From Methylococcales bacterium (lineage in GTDB: Bacteria; Pseudomonadota; Gammaproteobacteria; Methylococcales; UBA1147), in contig JANXGZ010000140.1 of assembly GCA_024958995.1 (NCBI GenBank), forward strand, positions 1-13,516: a stretch of 13,516 nt of DNA. Direction: 5' to 3'. Position numbers and translations under genes: made by a program. Below the pieces are notes generated by a model. The model was given only the letters and a program-made list of their open reading frames with translations. It searched no databases and had not been told where the DNA came from. Shown in pieces: positions 7,109-13,516 of the stretch (positions are counted from its first letter, which is position 1; every line of letters starts with the position of its first letter).

Positions 7109-8338
7109 ATGCTGAACATCATCTGGGTTGGCCTTTTTCTTATCGCATTTGTAACCGCTCTGATCCGTTTCGTAGCTTTCGGTGACAGCGGAGCATTCAA
7201 TACCTTCATCAGCTCGATGTTCGAGAGTTCGAAAACCGCTTTCGAAATCTCACTGGGCCTGACCGGAATCCTGGCGCTGTGGCTCGGAATCCTGAAAATC
7301 GGCGAACGTTGCGGCCTAGTGGCCTGGATGTCCCGCCTCATCGCGCCACTGTTCAGCCGACTGGCCCCCGAAGTCCCGCGAGATCATCCGGCGATGGGCG
7401 CAATGGTCATGAACATGGCGGCCAACATGCTGGGACTGGACAACGCCGCAACACCGATCGGCATACGAGCGATGAAGGCCCTGCAGGAACTCAACCCATT
7501 AAAAAATACTGCGACCAATGCGCAAATCCTGTTTCTGGTCATCAATACTTCTTCGGTTACCCTGTTTCCGATTACCGTTTTTACCTATCGCGCCCAGATG
7601 GGAGCAAGCAACCCGACCGATGTCTTCCTCCCGATTCTGATCGCTACCTACGCATCGACCATGGCCGGGTTGGCCGGTGTTGCAATGGTCCAACGCATCA
7701 ACTTGCTAGACCGGGTCGTTCTGGCCTACCTCGGCGGTTTTACGCTGTTCATGGCCGCCGTGGTCGGTTATTTGTCCCAGCTGGACCAGGCGGAAATGCA
7801 GCGACAGTCAGCACTGGTCAGCAATTTTGCCCTGTGTTCCCTGGTAATGGCCTTCCTGCTGATTTCAACCTGGAAGCGCATCAATGCCTACGAGGCCTTT
7901 ATCGATGGAGCAAAAGAAGGTTTCCAAACCGCGATTACGATCATTCCGTATCTGGTGGCAATGCTTGTGGCGATCGGTGTGTTTCGAAGCAGTGGCGCCA
8001 TGGATCTACTGGTGGAATGGATTCGCACCCTGTTCGCTCTGCTGTCGATTGACACCCGCTTTGTCGATGCGTTACCAACAGCCCTGATGAAACCACTGAG
8101 CGGCAGCGGAGCGAGGACTCTGATGTTGGATACCATGCAAACCGCCGGTGCCGACAGTTTCGTCGGCCGGTTGGTTTCGATCGTTCAAGGTAGCACGGAA
8201 ACAACATTCTACGTACTCACCGTTTACTTCGGCGCGGTCAGAATTAAAAACATGCGTCACGCCCTTGGCTGCGGACTGTTCGCCGACTTTGCCGGCATTA
8301 CCTGTGCAATCGTTGTCGGCTACTGGTTCTTCGGCTAA
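7109..8338 (+). CDS. Fused SpmA/SpmB-type membrane protein (nucleoside-recognition/Gate domains)
   Basis: Predicted inner-membrane protein of 409 residues that joins the equivalents of Bacillus SpmA and SpmB. The N-terminal half carries LGLTGILALWLG and NMLGLDNAATPIGIRAM, typical of SpmA. The C-terminal half carries DGAKEGFQTAITIIPYLVAML and GAMDLL, then KPLSGSGART and GSTETTFYV, typical of SpmB. Many hydrophobic segments are spread along the chain. The family name comes from spore maturation, which cannot apply in a gammaproteobacterium; transport of an unknown small molecule is the usual guess. The ATG at 7109 opens straight into the first membrane helix (MLNIIWVGLFLIAF). An AGGGGA site lies 12 bases upstream, slightly far. 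The frame is open back to TTG 7031, but those residues look non-membrane and unrelated. The neighbours give no functional hint. Confidence 0.85.
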   Translation: MLNIIWVGLFLIAFVTALIRFVAFGDSGAFNTFISSMFESSKTAFEISLGLTGILALWLGILKIGERCGLVAWMSRLIAPLFSRLAPEVPRDHPAMGAMVMNMAANMLGLDNAATPIGIRAMKALQELNPLKNTATNAQILFLVINTSSVTLFPITVFTYRAQMGASNPTDVFLPILIATYASTMAGLAGVAMVQRINLLDRVVLAYLGGFTLFMAAVVGYLSQLDQAEMQRQSALVSNFALCSLVMAFLLISTWKRINAYEAFIDGAKEGFQTAITIIPYLVAMLVAIGVFRSSGAMDLLVEWIRTLFALLSIDTRFVDALPTALMKPLSGSGARTLMLDTMQTAGADSFVGRLVSIVQGSTETTFYVLTVYFGAVRIKNMRHALGCGLFADFAGITCAIVVGYWFFG

Positions 8339-8440
8339 CGAACAAACGTCGTCTCCGGCAACAGCGACATTCTGAAGTAGGCCTTACAATCCAGTGAAAG
8401 ACGCTGCCCGGAATACAAGTGACGATGAAATCCAGATGAA

Positions 8441-8470
8441 ACGACAGTCATTCCTGTTCAGTGATAGAAT
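8441..8470 (+). promoter_or_regulatory. Predicted extended -10 promoter of mtaB
   Basis: TAGAAT (8465-8470, 5 of 6) is preceded by TGA at 8462-8464, an extended -10. A weak -35, ACGACA (8441-8446, 4 of 6), sits 18 bases upstream. Transcription would start near 8477, giving a 23-base leader to the ATG at 8500. This also argues against the GTG at 8461 as the mtaB start, since it lies within the promoter. Confidence 0.5.
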
Positions 8471-8499
8471 TCGCATCCCCGAATACCCCGAAGGAATCG

Positions 8500-9789
8500 A
8501 TGAAGGTCAACCTTAAAACCCTAGGCTGCAGACTGAACGAAGCGGAAAGCGAAAGCTGGGCGCAGCAGTTCCAAAATGCCGGACACCGGATCGTACGGTC
8601 AGCTGCAGATGCGGACCTGATAATCCTGAATAGCTGTGCCGTGACCACCGAAGCCGGCCGCAAGTCGCGTCAGATGATTCGTCGTCTACACAGAGGCAAC
8701 CCCGCTGCGAAACTGGTCGTCAGCGGCTGCTATGCAACGCTAGAGCCGGACAAAACCGCGTCCGCCCTCGGCGTCGACATGGTCATCCCTAACAAGCACA
8801 AGAACCAGTTGGCCGAAATCATCGGGGAACAGCTGATCCCCGGAACAGCCACGGCCGCAGCAGCCGAACCGGGGGAGAACGCACTGTTTCAGCAGGGGCG
8901 TCAGAGAGCATTCATCAAGGTTCAGGACGGCTGCCGTTTCCGTTGCACCTTCTGTATCGTGACGATCGCCCGCGGTGACGAAAAAAGCCGACCAATTAAG
9001 GATATCATCCGCCAGATCAACAACCTGCACCAACAGGGAGTCCATGAGGTCATTCTGACCGGGGTTCACCTCGGCGGCTATGGCACGGATATAGAAAGCA
9101 GCCTGGACAGCCTTATCACGGCGATTCTGGAACAAACGGATATTCCAAGGGTTCGTCTCGGATCGCTGGAACCCTGGGATCTGCCGAAATCATTTTTCGG
9201 ACTATTCCGTAACCCTAGACTGATGCCGCACCTGCACCTGCCCCTGCAAAGCGGTTCAGATGCCGTATTGCGGCGCATGGCCCGAAGGTGCGCAACCACT
9301 GATTTCATGCAACTGGCCGATCAGGCCCGGAATGAAGTGCCCGACATCAACCTGACCAGTGACATCATCGTAGGCTTTCCCGGAGAAACGGAAGGGGAAT
9401 GGAAAACCGGCCTGGAAACCATCGCCAAGATCGGCTTTGGTCACCTCCATATCTTTCCCTATTCTCCTCGCGCAGGGACCAAGGCCGCCCTGTTTGCAAG
9501 CCCCGTAAGCCGCCCGGAAAAAAAGGAACGCTGCAAACGTTTGCATCACCTAGCCGAATCGATGAAACAGGAAACCTACCAGCGTTACCTAGGACGAAAA
9601 TTTCCGGTACTGTGGGAAAGTGGCCCGGGCAACGCCGCTGCAGGCGAAACAGTCAGCGGTTATACCCCCAATTTCTTGCGCGTGACCGCTTCGGAAACGG
9701 CTGGCCTCGCCAATACGGTCCGGCCCGTCCGACTAACGAGTATCTTGGACTCCGGCACCGGTTTGCAGGGAGAATTCGACGCATCCTGA
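8500..9789 (+). CDS. mtaB: tRNA t6A37 methylthiotransferase MtaB
   Basis: Radical SAM enzyme that adds a methylthio group to C2 of t6A at position 37 of ANN-decoding tRNAs, giving ms2t6A. It has 429 residues. The N-terminal MTTase domain has three cluster cysteines: Cys10 (LGCRLNE), Cys46 (NSCAVT) and Cys77 (SGCYA). The radical SAM motif C-x3-C-x2-C is at Cys145, Cys149 and Cys152. A TRAM-like segment ends the protein. LGCRLNEAES and TGVHLGGYG favour MtaB over MiaB and RimO. The ATG at 8500 has AAGGAA just upstream; the frame opens at GTG 8461 but has no ribosome binding site there. It converges on cysZ with 18 bases between stops. E. coli has no MtaB, so this is accessory to the usual MiaB/RimO set. 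Confidence 0.9.
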   Translation: MKVNLKTLGCRLNEAESESWAQQFQNAGHRIVRSAADADLIILNSCAVTTEAGRKSRQMIRRLHRGNPAAKLVVSGCYATLEPDKTASALGVDMVIPNKHKNQLAEIIGEQLIPGTATAAAAEPGENALFQQGRQRAFIKVQDGCRFRCTFCIVTIARGDEKSRPIKDIIRQINNLHQQGVHEVILTGVHLGGYGTDIESSLDSLITAILEQTDIPRVRLGSLEPWDLPKSFFGLFRNPRLMPHLHLPLQSGSDAVLRRMARRCATTDFMQLADQARNEVPDINLTSDIIVGFPGETEGEWKTGLETIAKIGFGHLHIFPYSPRAGTKAALFASPVSRPEKKERCKRLHHLAESMKQETYQRYLGRKFPVLWESGPGNAAAGETVSGYTPNFLRVTASETAGLANTVRPVRLTSILDSGTGLQGEFDAS

Positions 9790-9802
9790 TACGCAGGATG
9801 CG
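9780..9802. terminator. Hairpin between convergent mtaB and cysZ
   Basis: CGCATCCTG (9780-9788) and CAGGATGCG (9794-9802) form a perfect 9-base stem with a 5-base loop. The left arm contains the end of mtaB including most of its TGA stop, and the right arm lies in the 18 bases before the cysZ stop. The position suits a bidirectional 3'-end structure for both mRNAs. No T-run follows on either strand, so it is not a canonical intrinsic terminator and may instead protect 3' ends. Confidence 0.5.
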
Positions 9803-9807
9803 AGGAT

Positions 9808-10572
9808 TCATTCTCCCCTCTCGACCGCAGCATCGGCAAGGCGCCGAAGATCTTTCTCCCCCGCGTACAGGGTCGCTCCGATCACTGCAGCCGGGGGTAT
9901 CGCAATGTTCAGTAGGGGCACAGCCAGTCCCAGCAGGATCAGTCCGCCAAACGCAGTTACCCCAAGCCGACCTGGCTGTAGAATGCGCCGTTGTTCGTCG
10001 AACAACACCCCCGCCTCTTCCATTGGATAGGCCAGGTATTCCATTCCGAGGAACCAGGCACAGAAACCAAGCCAGAGAAATGGAGCTACTAGATTCAGGC
10101 CAGGAATCAGGAAAAGGAGAAGCAGTGGAACCGCCCGGCTGAGGAAAAACAGCAATCGGCCCACTTCAGAGCGGAGCCCTGAACTCATTCCTGCCCTGGC
10201 CGGCTCATCCAGAAGTACAGGGGTATTGCCCAGAAATTCGCTCTGCACCTTCCTGGTTAGCCTGCCATAGAATAGGGAACCGACCAGATTCGCCACCAGG
10301 CTGAAACTGAACAATGTAATCAGCACGAAAACAAAACCGAAAAATGGCCATAGCAACCAGCGCAGCCAGTCCAGCCAACCGGGAATCAACCAATTCAGGA
10401 ATTCTGAAAAGTAATGCCCAGAAACGGCGAAAGCAACGCCAAACAGGACTAGGTTGACCAGAACAGGCGCCGCGACATAACGGCGGAGACCCGGCTTAAA
10501 AACCAGTTTCAAACCGCTCAACGCACAACGCAGGCCGTCGAACACAGCTTCGGGTTTATCCTGGAAACGCAT
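9808..10572 (-). CDS. cysZ: CysZ-type sulfate transporter (EI24 family membrane protein)
   Basis: Inner-membrane protein of 254 residues, close to E. coli CysZ (253), which takes up sulfate for cysteine synthesis. The first block, SGLKLVFKPGLRRYVAAPVLVN, aligns with the corresponding CysZ segment. Hydrophobic stretches follow at about 33-52, 61-105 and 150-185, and again near 210-230. FLIPGLNLVAPFLW, the WFLGMEYLAYPM region and the late VPLLNIAIPPAAVIGATL are family hallmarks. The ATG at 10572 has GAGTGG just upstream; the frame also opens at GTG 10581 without a ribosome binding site. A predicted promoter sits about 45 bases upstream, so it need not depend on efp-epmA. No other sulfur assimilation gene is visible, so the sulfate role rests on homology. 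Confidence 0.88.
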   Translation of the reverse strand: MRFQDKPEAVFDGLRCALSGLKLVFKPGLRRYVAAPVLVNLVLFGVAFAVSGHYFSEFLNWLIPGWLDWLRWLLWPFFGFVFVLITLFSFSLVANLVGSLFYGRLTRKVQSEFLGNTPVLLDEPARAGMSSGLRSEVGRLLFFLSRAVPLLLLFLIPGLNLVAPFLWLGFCAWFLGMEYLAYPMEEAGVLFDEQRRILQPGRLGVTAFGGLILLGLAVPLLNIAIPPAAVIGATLYAGEKDLRRLADAAVERGE

Positions 10573-10616
10573 TTTGCCCACTCGTTAAATTAAATTCAAA
10601 CAACCGAAGGAAGATC

Positions 10617-10644
10617 ATTGTATGCGCTAAACAGCACCTGTAAA
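10617..10644 (-). promoter_or_regulatory. Predicted sigma70 promoter of cysZ
   Basis: On the minus strand TTTACA (10644-10639, 5 of 6) is followed by a 16-base spacer and TACAAT (10622-10617, 5 of 6). Transcription would start near 10610, with a leader of about 38 bases to the cysZ ATG at 10572. This explains the 203-base gap after epmA, in which I see no gene. I did not recognise a CysB site. Confidence 0.55.
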
Positions 10645-10775
10645 ACCAGCACGCTTTTTCCCGATGTATCCGGGTAGAAGCGGCTAGGAAATGATACCGT
10701 AACACCGCCTCGTAAACCGCGCGGGCTTGCCGATGCACCGGCCTTGAAATCGGTTGGCATACGAGCAAAGACGAA

Positions 10776-11771
10776 TCAGGCTCGCGGCAGCGAAAAACCC
10801 ATGACTTCGTCGATTGATTCGGCACCCACCAACAACATGAGAACGCGGTCCAGTCCGATCGCCACACCTGAACAGGACGGCAATCCTGCATCGAGAGCCA
10901 ACAGGAAGCGTTCATCCAAAGCAGGACAGTCCTTGCCTTTGCTGCGCCTTACCTCAAGTTCAGTCTCGAACCGTTCGCGCTGCTCTATTGGACAAACCAG
11001 TTCCCGGTAGCCGTTTCCAAGTTCCATCCCCTGACAAAACACCTCCATCCGTTCCGCAACGCGTGAATCATTCGGCTTGATCTGAGCCAGCGCACACTGA
11101 TTGGCGGGATAGTCATGCACGAAACACAGGCCATCCTGGCCCAGAGCGGGTTGAACTCGGGTAGTAAACAAATATTCCTGCCAGGCTCTCCGCTCGTCAC
11201 CGCACAGTTTCACCGCTTCTTCGTCACCCGCTTCCTGCGCAAAGTTCTTGAATTCTGCAACGGCTGCCTCGAGCGGGTCCAGTCTGCAATGATCCAGGAA
11301 AACCTGCTGGTAGGTAAATCGTTTGCCGGGTATGTCAAGACCCAAAATCGGTCCAAGCAACCTATCGATGTCATCCATCAATTGTTTAAGGTCGTAACCG
11401 ACTCGGTACCATTCGAGAATGGTAAATTCAGGATTGTGACAGCGCCCGAATTCGCCGTTTCTGAACGCCTTGCAGATCTGGTAGATCGAACCACTGCCCG
11501 CAGCAAGCAGACGCTTCATAGCAAATTCAGGGGATGTTTGCAGGTAAAGGCAATGTTCTGACCCGTCGATACTCGACCCGGTGCCAGCCGTCAGATAATC
11601 AAGATACGGATCGGTTCCAACCGTGGTGCAAAGATTCGGGGTTTCGACTTCGAGGACCTGCTCCTGCGCATAATACGCGCGGATCCTAGCAAGCATCCAA
11701 GCTCGTTTCTCCAGAACCTCCAGACTACATCCGGGCCGCCAGTCGGTTTGCAATGATTGTCTGTCAAACAC
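10776..11771 (-). CDS. epmA: Elongation factor P--(R)-beta-lysine ligase
   Basis: A lysyl-tRNA synthetase paralogue that activates (R)-beta-lysine with ATP and attaches it to Lys34 of EF-P. At 331 residues it has the class II catalytic core without an anticodon-binding domain, close to E. coli EpmA (325). Visible are EVETP (41-45), the motif 2 region FRNGEFGRCHNPEFTILEWY (103-122) and motif 3 GVAIGLDR (302-309), with the ending FSLPRA. The start is GTG at 11771; an in-frame stop lies two codons upstream, so no longer form exists. The only ribosome binding site candidate, GAGG, is rather distant (about 13 bases). It lies 29 bases after efp, its protein substrate, and is probably co-transcribed with it. 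Confidence 0.97.
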   Translation of the reverse strand: MFDRQSLQTDWRPGCSLEVLEKRAWMLARIRAYYAQEQVLEVETPNLCTTVGTDPYLDYLTAGTGSSIDGSEHCLYLQTSPEFAMKRLLAAGSGSIYQICKAFRNGEFGRCHNPEFTILEWYRVGYDLKQLMDDIDRLLGPILGLDIPGKRFTYQQVFLDHCRLDPLEAAVAEFKNFAQEAGDEEAVKLCGDERRAWQEYLFTTRVQPALGQDGLCFVHDYPANQCALAQIKPNDSRVAERMEVFCQGMELGNGYRELVCPIEQRERFETELEVRRSKGKDCPALDERFLLALDAGLPSCSGVAIGLDRVLMLLVGAESIDEVMGFSLPRA

Positions 11772-11800
11772 CGGTCAATGGATGCCTCAGCGAATAGGTA

Positions 11801-12370
11801 TCAGTCTTTGACCCGTGACACGTATTCGCCGGTACGGGTATCAACCCGGATCAGTTCATCCATCTGGACAAACAGGGGAACTCGAACCACAGCACCGCTT
11901 TCCAGGGTTGCGGGCTTACCTCCACCGCTGGATGTATCACCGCGCACACCGGGGTCCGTCTCGGTGATTTTCAGGTCGACAAAATTGGGTGGCATGACCA
12001 GTAGAGGTTCATTGTTCCACAGGGTTACAATGCAAACGTCCTGTTCCTTCAGCCATTTGGCAGAACCACCCACGGCCTTGGCATCCGCCGAAAACTGCTC
12101 GAAGGTATCTTCCAGCATGAAATGCCAGAATTCGCTGTCGCTGTAGAGGTACTGCATATTCGTTTCCACAACGTCGGCTGCCTCCACGTTCTCACCGGAC
12201 TTGAATGTACGTTCAATTACCCGACCGGTTTTCAGGTTACGAAACTTTACCCGGTTGAAGGCCTGGCCCTTGCCGGGCTTCACGAATTCGTTTTCGATAA
12301 TGGTGCAGGGGTCTCCGTCCAGCATTATTTTCAACCCGCCCTTGAACTCATTGGTACTGTAATTCGCCAT
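11801..12370 (-). CDS. efp: Elongation factor P
   Basis: Binds ribosomes stalled on consecutive prolines and promotes peptide bond formation. The 189 residues have the KOW-like N domain (to about 65) and two OB domains. Lys34 lies at the tip of the loop VKPGKGQAF, the residue modified by EpmA. GRVIERTFKSGE and the C-terminal GDTSSGGGKPA and DTRTGEYVSRVK blocks are typical. The ATG at 12370 has AGAGGG upstream at good spacing; the frame stays open to 12451 but that would cover the promoter. It heads the efp-epmA pair and diverges from epmB, so substrate and both modification enzymes are clustered. EpmC, the hydroxylase, is not in the window. Confidence 0.99.
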   Translation of the reverse strand: MANYSTNEFKGGLKIMLDGDPCTIIENEFVKPGKGQAFNRVKFRNLKTGRVIERTFKSGENVEAADVVETNMQYLYSDSEFWHFMLEDTFEQFSADAKAVGGSAKWLKEQDVCIVTLWNNEPLLVMPPNFVDLKITETDPGVRGDTSSGGGKPATLESGAVVRVPLFVQMDELIRVDTRTGEYVSRVKD

Positions 12371-12412
12371 TCGACCCTCTTTCTGGTTTGCTACTGTAAA
12401 ATGCAACTGGTG

Positions 12413-12441
12413 ATTATAATGAAGGATTACCCTGATATAAA
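12413..12441. promoter_or_regulatory. Overlapping divergent promoters of efp (-) and epmB (+)
   Basis: The palindrome ATTATAAT (12413-12420) supplies a perfect TATAAT on both strands: 12415-12420 reading right for epmB and 12418-12413 reading left for efp. For efp, a -35 TTTATA (12441-12436, 4 of 6) sits at a 17-base spacer. For epmB I see no good -35 (TACTGT at 12392-12397). Predicted starts are near 12406 for efp and 12427 for epmB, leaving leaders of about 35 bases on each side. The two promoters would compete for the same polymerase site. Confidence 0.6.
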
Positions 12442-12461
12442 ACGAAACCAACCGATCAAGG

Positions 12462-13466
12462 ATGCAAACGGTTAGTATATCGAAGACCCGCCCGTCGCCC
12501 TGGCAGGAAGAACTGGCCCGGTCGTTCCGGGATATCGACCCGTTGCTCGACTACCTCCAACTGGATAAAGGTCAACGTCAACCGAAACCGGCAGCGGGCA
12601 TTCAATTCCCGTTTAGGGTGACCCCGGCTTTCGCCCGGAAAATGCGCAAGGGCGATATGAACGACCCTTTGCTGCGCCAGGTTTTACCCCTAACCGAAGA
12701 AATGAAAGACCAACCAGGGTTCAGTCAAAACCCGGTCGGCGACCTGGAAGCGAGAGCAACCCGCGGTGTGCTGCACAAATACTGCAACCGGATTCTGCTT
12801 TTGGAAACGGGAGCCTGTGCGATCAATTGCCGTTACTGTTTCAGAAGAAACTTTCCCTACTCCGAAAACCAGCTCGGACAGGCTTCACGGCAAAAGGCAA
12901 TTGCTTACCTGAAAAGTCGCCCTGAAGTCAGGGAAATCATTATCAGCGGTGGTGATCCCTTGATGACGGCCAACTCCGGACTTAACGAACTGGTTGAATC
13001 GATTTCCAGAATCGATCACGTGGAAAGGCTGCGGATACATACCCGTATCCCGACTGTTCTGCCCTCCCGAATTGACGGTGAACTAGTCAGGATAATGAGC
13101 CGGTCACGGTTAAAAACCGTGATTGTTGCGCACATCAATCATCCCAACGAAATCGATCAGGAAGTCGAGAACGCCTTAAAACCCTTGCTGGAAGCCGGAA
13201 TACGAATGTTCAACCAGGCCGTCTTGCTGAAGGGAATCAACGACAGCCCCGAAGTTCTCCGTGAACTCCTGGAAACAACGTTCGATATCGGAATCAACCC
13301 CTACTACCTGCACATGCTGGACCGTGCAACCGGCACGGCACATTTCGAGGTCACCAAAGAAAAAGCGCTTTTTTTACAGGAAGAGCTGAGAAAGAACTTG
13401 CCGGGCTACCTGTTACCCAGATTTGTCCGCGAAATTCCAGGCGAACCCTACAAAACACCGTTGTAA
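12462..13466 (+). CDS. epmB: EF-P beta-lysylation protein EpmB (lysine 2,3-aminomutase family)
   Basis: Radical SAM, PLP-dependent mutase that converts L-lysine to (R)-beta-lysine for EF-P modification. At 334 residues it is close to E. coli EpmB (342) and shorter than catabolic lysine 2,3-aminomutases. The cluster motif C-x3-C-x2-C is at Cys119, Cys123 and Cys126 (CAINCRYC). SGGDPLM, LRIHTRIP, HINHPNE and PYYLHMLD are family blocks. Lys331 in the ending GEPYKTPL matches the PLP lysine. The protein stops just after this point, about eight residues earlier than E. coli. The ATG at 12462 is the only plausible start: an in-frame stop lies eight codons upstream, and AAGG abuts the ATG, closer than normal. 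It diverges from efp-epmA. Confidence 0.97.
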   Translation: MQTVSISKTRPSPWQEELARSFRDIDPLLDYLQLDKGQRQPKPAAGIQFPFRVTPAFARKMRKGDMNDPLLRQVLPLTEEMKDQPGFSQNPVGDLEARATRGVLHKYCNRILLLETGACAINCRYCFRRNFPYSENQLGQASRQKAIAYLKSRPEVREIIISGGDPLMTANSGLNELVESISRIDHVERLRIHTRIPTVLPSRIDGELVRIMSRSRLKTVIVAHINHPNEIDQEVENALKPLLEAGIRMFNQAVLLKGINDSPEVLRELLETTFDIGINPYYLHMLDRATGTAHFEVTKEKALFLQEELRKNLPGYLLPRFVREIPGEPYKTPL

Positions 13467-13516
13467 AGCGATAGGTTTGAACACTGACCGCCCCTATTTC
13501 TCGTTGACAACTCCGT

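Noticed and set aside
9399..10142. Long plus-strand open frame running across mtaB into cysZ
   Set aside because: It is out of frame with mtaB and antisense to cysZ, both of which are clear family members. Its protein is Arg/Pro-rich with no recognisable domain, as expected of a frame shadow.
13470..13498. Terminator after epmB
   Set aside because: Only a 5-base stem (ATAGG/CCTAT) with a 17-base loop, and no clean T-run.
1..13516. Mobile element, CRISPR array, defence or toxin-antitoxin system
   Set aside because: All coding space is taken by recognisable core genes. I saw no terminal repeats, spaced direct repeats, integrase or transposase fragments.

Overview
The window reads as a stretch of ordinary gammaproteobacterial housekeeping chromosome. 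Protein matches and gene order are the evidence. aat, infA, clpA and clpS sit together, and a NudJ-type Nudix gene, mnmA and purB follow in the same order as the E. coli nudJ-mnmA-(hflD)-purB block. EF-P lies with both of its beta-lysylation enzymes (EpmA, EpmB), a gammaproteobacterial trait. Base composition looks even and moderately GC-rich throughout. I cannot name a genus.

Layout, left to right: the 3' part of aat (+, cut by the window edge); infA (+) behind its own predicted promoter; clpS-clpA on the minus strand, clpA ending 43 bases from infA; a divergent spacer; nudJ-mnmA (+, 4-base overlap) then purB (+); a fused SpmA/SpmB-type membrane protein (+); mtaB (+), converging on cysZ (-) with 18 bases between stops; efp-epmA (-); and epmB (+), divergent from efp across 91 bases. 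The window ends 50 bases after epmB.

Three functional groups stand out. Aat, ClpS and ClpA form the bacterial N-degron route: Aat puts Leu/Phe on N-termini, ClpS recognises such N-termini, and ClpA unfolds the substrate for ClpP, which is not in the window. MnmA and MtaB modify tRNA (s2U34 and ms2t6A37). EpmB makes (R)-beta-lysine, EpmA attaches it to Lys34 of EF-P, and EF-P rescues ribosomes stalled on polyproline.

I see no rRNA, tRNA, CRISPR array, insertion sequence, prophage gene or toxin-antitoxin pair. No gene-free stretch exceeds about 210 bases. The longest are 667-874, 6901-7108 and 10573-10775, and they hold only predicted promoters and hairpins. I found no convincing undescribed multi-gene system. 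The most unusual signals are regulatory: a shared palindromic -10 between efp and epmB, and two mutually exclusive hairpins in the clpS leader.
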